From contig JABJQI010000236.1 in NCBI GenBank assembly GCA_018663485.1, positions 1 through 8,823 of the forward strand: DNA of 8,823 nt. Reading direction: 5' to 3'. This DNA comes from Opitutia bacterium. GTDB lineage: Bacteria; Verrucomicrobiota; Verrucomicrobiia; Opitutales; Coraliomargaritaceae. Position numbers and translations under genes: made by a program. Below are positions 5,706 through 8,823 of this stretch, piece by piece. The notes below the pieces were generated by a model. That model was not told where the DNA came from. It ran no database searches and worked only from the letters and a program-made list of their open reading frames with translations. Position 1 is the stretch's first letter, and every line of letters starts with the position of its first letter.

Positions 5706-7397
5706 TTAATCGTCCAAGCTACGTGAGCGTGCGGGGAATAATCCACCAGGGCGCCACTGCAAAAATAGGATAATTACAAAGAAGACTGTAATCTTACCCA
5801 TCACCGGACCGAGTGCCGGCTGCAGCAATTGATCCACCAGACCAATGCCCATCGCGGAGAGGCCCGCTCCGAGCAAGTTCCCGACACTGCCAATGACTAC
5901 AACCATAAAACTATCGACTATATACTGCTGCCCCATCAGCGGCCCCACATTACCAATCTGCGACAGCACTGAACCTCCCAACGCCGCCAGGCCGCAACCG
6001 AGCGCAAAGGTCATCGAGTTCACACGAGCCACTGGTATGCCGAGACTGCTCGCCATGCCGCGATTTTGCATCACCGCTCGGATGTGTAAGCCGAGGTTTG
6101 TCTTACGTAGTAGTAACCAAGTCAACAGCACGACTACTAGCGCGATGAACATGATGAACAAGCGCGTGTAGCTCATATTAAATCCACCAAAGCTGAGGTT
6201 GCCCATTAGCCATGTCGGATTATTCACCTGCACATTAGCCGCGCCAAAAATCAACCGGAAGCACTGTTGCATGACCATCGAAATCCCCCACGTGCACAGC
6301 AGTGACTCTAAGGGACGTCGGTAGAGAAAACGAATAATTGATTTCTCTAAAACCAAACCAAATCCTGCCGCGACGAGAAAGCTGAGTGGCAACGAGATCA
6401 CAAAGTACCACCCGAAAGCCTCACTACTGAGCCCCCATGTATTAATGAAAAAGGTCTGCACCATGTAAGTGGTATAGCCACCGATCGCAACGAACTCACC
6501 ATGCGCCATATTGATGATGCCCATCAAACCGAAGGTAATCGCCAAACCAAAGGACACGATTAACAGTACCGACCCCGTGCTGAATCCCCGAAAAAAGCTA
6601 CTGAGAAACTCCATTAAATTCATATGCTCTGCGATCGTTCGCAGCGTGGTCGAGGATGCCATCGCCAGCCGACTTCCTGCACGTCCGGCAGTCAATTCTG
6701 CCTCTAACACCTTCTCAATGAAGCCACGCGAAGCGACCGATTTTAACTCTGCTAGCTCCTCAACCGATGCCAACTTCTGCGCCGCATCGCCATTCTCCAA
6801 GAGACTGATCGCGAGCGCTTCTCGAATTGCAGCGCGCACCTCATCCGCAGCCTCGACTTCCAGCCGTGCCTCTAAAGCCGGAACAAACTCTGGCTTGAGA
6901 CTACGACCCATCTTGATCGCGGAATTAATACGCACATTTGGATCATCGGCCTTAAGCCCCAGCGTATCCAATAGACCCTTCATCTGCTTACGCACGGAAC
7001 GCGATGCACGAGTCTTCTCTGCGACTTCGACTTCGACCTCAGAGAGTGTCACCGGTTCACCTGTTACAACGAGCGACCACTGCTCATCCGTAAATTGCAG
7101 CAACCGAACCGCATCGCCGTCAGTTAAAGTAAAGATACCACCCGTTCGCCACGCCTCATAGATGCTGGCGATTGCTGGATCACCATAGTTAGAAAGCTCC
7201 TGCAACAGGACTTGCTGATCTAATTTCTCTGCAAGTATCAGCTCAGAAAATACCTCACGGGCATTACGCTCAGACGCGCCGAAGGACACCGAACAACATA
7301 ATCCAAACAGCAGCAGTAAAACCACCGCCCGAAATGGACTCATTAAAACAGACTTAGCTACAGAAATCATAAAAATGAAAATGTTAGCACTTCTCAT
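5706..7397 (-). CDS. urtB: Urea ABC transporter, permease UrtB (LivH-like, with N-terminal extension)
   Basis: One of two inner-membrane permease subunits of the urea transporter. Numbering is from the ATG at 7397 (563 residues). A hydrophobic segment near 23-40 looks like a signal peptide or anchor. Residues about 41-265 are a mostly helical, charged, HEAT-like soluble region, presumably periplasmic. The LivH-type membrane domain follows from about 270, with typical stretches FGLMGIINMAHGEFVAIGGY (289-308), a cytoplasmic loop RAVMQNRGMASSLGI (440-454) that would contact the ATPases, and VVVIGSVGNLLGAGLSA (499-515). An N-terminal extension of this kind is normal for UrtB and separates it from plain LivH. 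The start is uncertain: ATGs at 7397, 7370 and 7343 are all in frame and none has a clear Shine-Dalgarno. The one at 7343 gives the most conventional signal peptide. The stop lies 19 bases before the favoured urtC start. Confidence 0.95.
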   Translation of the reverse strand: MRSANIFIFMISVAKSVLMSPFRAVVLLLLFGLCCSVSFGASERNAREVFSELILAEKLDQQVLLQELSNYGDPAIASIYEAWRTGGIFTLTDGDAVRLLQFTDEQWSLVVTGEPVTLSEVEVEVAEKTRASRSVRKQMKGLLDTLGLKADDPNVRINSAIKMGRSLKPEFVPALEARLEVEAADEVRAAIREALAISLLENGDAAQKLASVEELAELKSVASRGFIEKVLEAELTAGRAGSRLAMASSTTLRTIAEHMNLMEFLSSFFRGFSTGSVLLIVSFGLAITFGLMGIINMAHGEFVAIGGYTTYMVQTFFINTWGLSSEAFGWYFVISLPLSFLVAAGFGLVLEKSIIRFLYRRPLESLLCTWGISMVMQQCFRLIFGAANVQVNNPTWLMGNLSFGGFNMSYTRLFIMFIALVVVLLTWLLLRKTNLGLHIRAVMQNRGMASSLGIPVARVNSMTFALGCGLAALGGSVLSQIGNVGPLMGQQYIVDSFMVVVIGSVGNLLGAGLSAMGIGLVDQLLQPALGPVMGKITVFFVIILFLQWRPGGLFPARSRSLDD

Positions 7398-7427
7398 GCC
7401 AACGGAGGGGTTTAGACCAAAAGCTAA

Positions 7428-7458
7428 GGGCTAGTGAGATCAAAGATCTCGCTAGCCC
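7428..7458 (-). terminator. Stem-loop between urtA and urtB (attenuator or mRNA-stabilising hairpin)
   Basis: GGGCTAGTGAGATC (7428-7441) and GATCTCGCTAGCCC (7445-7458) form a 14-bp stem with 13 matched positions and a 3-base loop. In the minus-strand transcript the single imperfect position is a C/A mismatch. The stem starts 29 bases after the urtA stop. It is followed in the transcript by TTAGCTTTTGG, a short, interrupted T run, so it is at best a weak intrinsic terminator. As urtB-E must be transcribed too, partial read-through or 3'-end protection of a urtA-only mRNA is the likely role. Confidence 0.6.
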
Positions 7459-7487
7459 CGCCAAACAAAACGACTGTCTATGAAAAG

Positions 7488-8750
7488 TTATTTAAAAGTG
7501 CCTTTGAGCCATGGCTCACCATACACATCAGGAATCACTTCGAGAATTTCGAACTGCCCATCCTCAAGCGTCTCACCGATGTAAACAGTCTTGGTTACGT
7601 GATGATTCTCCTGGCTAGTCACTGTGCCACCAGGACCTTCAAACGAGATCCCACCTTCAAGTGCCTTGATGACAGCTGATGTCTCGAATGTGCCGGCCTT
7701 TTCAACCGCCGCCTTCCAGAGATATACACCGTCATACGAAAGGACCATTGGTGAGCATGTCACACGGCCTTCTTTTTGGACGGCGTCTGGAGCTTTCGTT
7801 GCCAACCAAGTTTGGAAGTCTGCCTTGAACTTGTCATTCGCAGCAGAGTCGATCGACATAAAGTATGTCCAGCATCCGAGGTGACCAACCAAGTCCTTGG
7901 TCGGCAGACCGCGGAACTCATCCTCAGAAAGAGAGAACGAAACGATTGGGCAATCATCCGAAGTAATGCCAGATGCTGCGATCTCTTTAAAGAAAGGAAC
8001 GTTGGCATCACCGTTAATTGTGTTAATTACACAAGCTTCACCGGAAGCGGAGAAGTCCTTGATCTCGGCAACGATTTGCTGGAAGTCAGTGTGACCAAAT
8101 GGAGTGTAGTTACCTGCAGAGACTGCAACATCACCTTCGTAGCGAATGCCACCGCCGATATTTTCTACGGGAATACCTTTGGAGAGTAAGTATTCGAACA
8201 GGACAATGTTAGTGGTCTGCGGATATACATAGTCCGTGCCGATCAGGTAGAACTTCTTGTAACCTTCAGCGAGCAAGTAGTCCACAGCAGGGATCGCCTG
8301 CTGGCCAACTGCTTCAGCTGTGTAGATAATATTTGGAGACTCTTCCTCACCCTCGTATTGGACCGGGTAAAAGAGCAGACCGTTATACTTCTCGTAGACT
8401 GGCAATGCGAACTTGCGGCTCACTGAAGTCCAGCAACCAAAAGTCGCGGCAACTTTATCTTTAGCCAGCAGCTGTTCTGCTTTTTCGGCAAAGACTGGCC
8501 AGTCCGATGCACCGTCTGCGACGACTGCCTCGATCTGCTTACCGAGCACACCACCATTCGCATTAATTTCATCGAACGTGAAAAGAAGTACATCACGCAG
8601 CGACGTCTCAGAGATCGCCATGGTACCACTAAGAGAGTGGAGCACGCCGACTTTAACGGTGTCGTCTGCCGCCTGCGCGATCCCAAACGATGCGGTCGCG
8701 AGCGCGCTACAAGCGAGCAGCTTTGAAAATTTATTGAGTGATTTAATCAT
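7488..8750 (-). CDS. urtA: Urea ABC transporter, periplasmic urea-binding protein UrtA
   Basis: A 420-residue protein that captures urea in the periplasm and hands it to the UrtB/UrtC permease. Residues 1-27 look like a Sec signal peptide: a Lys-containing n-region, a hydrophobic stretch LLACSALATASFGIA, and a probable cut after AQA (27). The mature part is a type I periplasmic binding fold of the amide/urea branch of the branched-chain amino acid binding family. Recognisable family stretches are VGVLHSLSGTMAISE (34-48), FGCWTS (104-109), YPVQYEGEE (128-136) and GTDYVYPQTTN (171-181). Length fits UrtA. The ATG at 8750 is preceded by AGGGGA about 9 bases upstream, one of only two good ribosome binding sites in the cluster. 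It is the first gene of the set and is separated from urtB by 90 bases containing a stem-loop, which may let the binding protein be made in excess. A paralogous short-chain amide binder is the main alternative, but the adjacent urease makes urea the likely ligand. Confidence 0.96.
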   Translation of the reverse strand: MIKSLNKFSKLLACSALATASFGIAQAADDTVKVGVLHSLSGTMAISETSLRDVLLFTFDEINANGGVLGKQIEAVVADGASDWPVFAEKAEQLLAKDKVAATFGCWTSVSRKFALPVYEKYNGLLFYPVQYEGEEESPNIIYTAEAVGQQAIPAVDYLLAEGYKKFYLIGTDYVYPQTTNIVLFEYLLSKGIPVENIGGGIRYEGDVAVSAGNYTPFGHTDFQQIVAEIKDFSASGEACVINTINGDANVPFFKEIAASGITSDDCPIVSFSLSEDEFRGLPTKDLVGHLGCWTYFMSIDSAANDKFKADFQTWLATKAPDAVQKEGRVTCSPMVLSYDGVYLWKAAVEKAGTFETSAVIKALEGGISFEGPGGTVTSQENHHVTKTVYIGETLEDGQFEILEVIPDVYGEPWLKGTFK

Positions 8751-8823
8751 GTGTAGTTTTCCCCTATATTAGTATGTTATATTTCTTGAGATGAATCGTG
8801 GCTTAATTCGCCAGATAGCATTC
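8751..8823 (-). promoter_or_regulatory. Leader and probable promoter region upstream of urtA
   Basis: The 73 bases upstream of urtA are non-coding and AT-rich at about 8764-8785, which in the transcribed direction reads TATAACATACTAATATAG. TATAAC and TAATAT are possible -10 boxes, but I see no matching TTGACA-like -35 at proper spacing and no convincing sigma-54 GG/GC pair. A small interrupted dyad TGGC-N7-GCCA sits at 8799-8813 and could be an operator half, though it is short enough to be chance. The transcription start may be here or beyond the window edge. Confidence 0.35.
8760..8765 (-). promoter_or_regulatory. Ribosome binding site of urtA
   Basis: AGGGGA on the minus strand, 9 bases before the ATG at 8750. 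It supports the chosen urtA start. Most other genes in the cluster lack such a site. Confidence 0.6.

Noticed and set aside
5687..5746. Extension of UrtC to an upstream GTG start overlapping urtB
   Set aside because: The added 20 residues are polar and atypical, there is no ribosome binding site, and the ATG at 5686 gives a normal permease N-terminus. It remains formally possible.
6511..7161. A 216-codon plus-strand open frame opposite the N-terminal part of urtB
   Set aside because: Its translation is rich in Ser, Arg and Ala with no recognisable domain, and it mirrors the codon pattern of the well-supported urtB on the other strand.
8703..8720. Possible lipobox (LLAC, Cys14) in UrtA
   Set aside because: The hydrophobic part before Cys14 is far too short; the signal peptide continues to AQA at 25-27, fitting ordinary signal peptidase I cleavage.
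1..8823. CRISPR array, tRNA, rRNA, insertion sequence or phage genes
   Set aside because: No regularly spaced direct repeats, no cloverleaf with tRNA-like arms, no transposase or integrase coding sequence. The only repeats are the short ones at 37-99 and 2336-2380.

Overview
The window is one minus-strand gene cluster for taking up and hydrolysing urea. Read in the direction of transcription (from high to low coordinates) it encodes the urea ABC transporter urtA-urtB-urtC-urtD-urtE, then urease: ureA (gamma), a single ORF joining ureB (beta) to ureC (alpha), and the nickel metallochaperone ureE. All genes point the same way. Most gaps are 2 to 19 bases or 4-base overlaps, so a transcription unit from urtA through ureE is likely. 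No convincing plus-strand gene was found.

Layout. 8751-8823 is the leader upstream of urtA. 7488-8750 is the periplasmic urea-binding protein. 7398-7487 is the only sizeable gap inside the transporter and holds a 14-bp stem-loop. 5706-7397 and 4580-5686 are the two permeases, and 3765-4577 and 3018-3749 are the two ATPases. 612-3004 is the urease structural genes and 123-608 is ureE with a histidine-rich tail. 1-122 is non-coding apart from a possible 9-codon beginning of the next gene, and it carries a compact pair of inverted hairpins resembling a REP/BIME element. ureF, ureG and ureD are not in the window; they would be expected beyond coordinate 1 or elsewhere.

How it works. UrtA binds urea in the periplasm, UrtB/UrtC move it across the inner membrane, and UrtD/UrtE supply ATP hydrolysis. 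Urease (gamma plus the beta-alpha fusion) hydrolyses urea to ammonia and carbamate. UreE delivers nickel for the active site, whose ligands are all present.

The most unusual points are the ureB-ureC fusion, whose linker is encoded by a short degenerate tandem repeat, and the paired hairpin element after ureE, whose two stems differ in sequence but stay paired and whose loops are complementary. The organism is a Gram-negative-type bacterium (Sec signal peptide, periplasmic binding protein) with roughly balanced base composition. The repeat style reminds me of marine Verrucomicrobiota (Opitutae/Puniceicoccales), but that is a guess from memory and not shown by the sequence.
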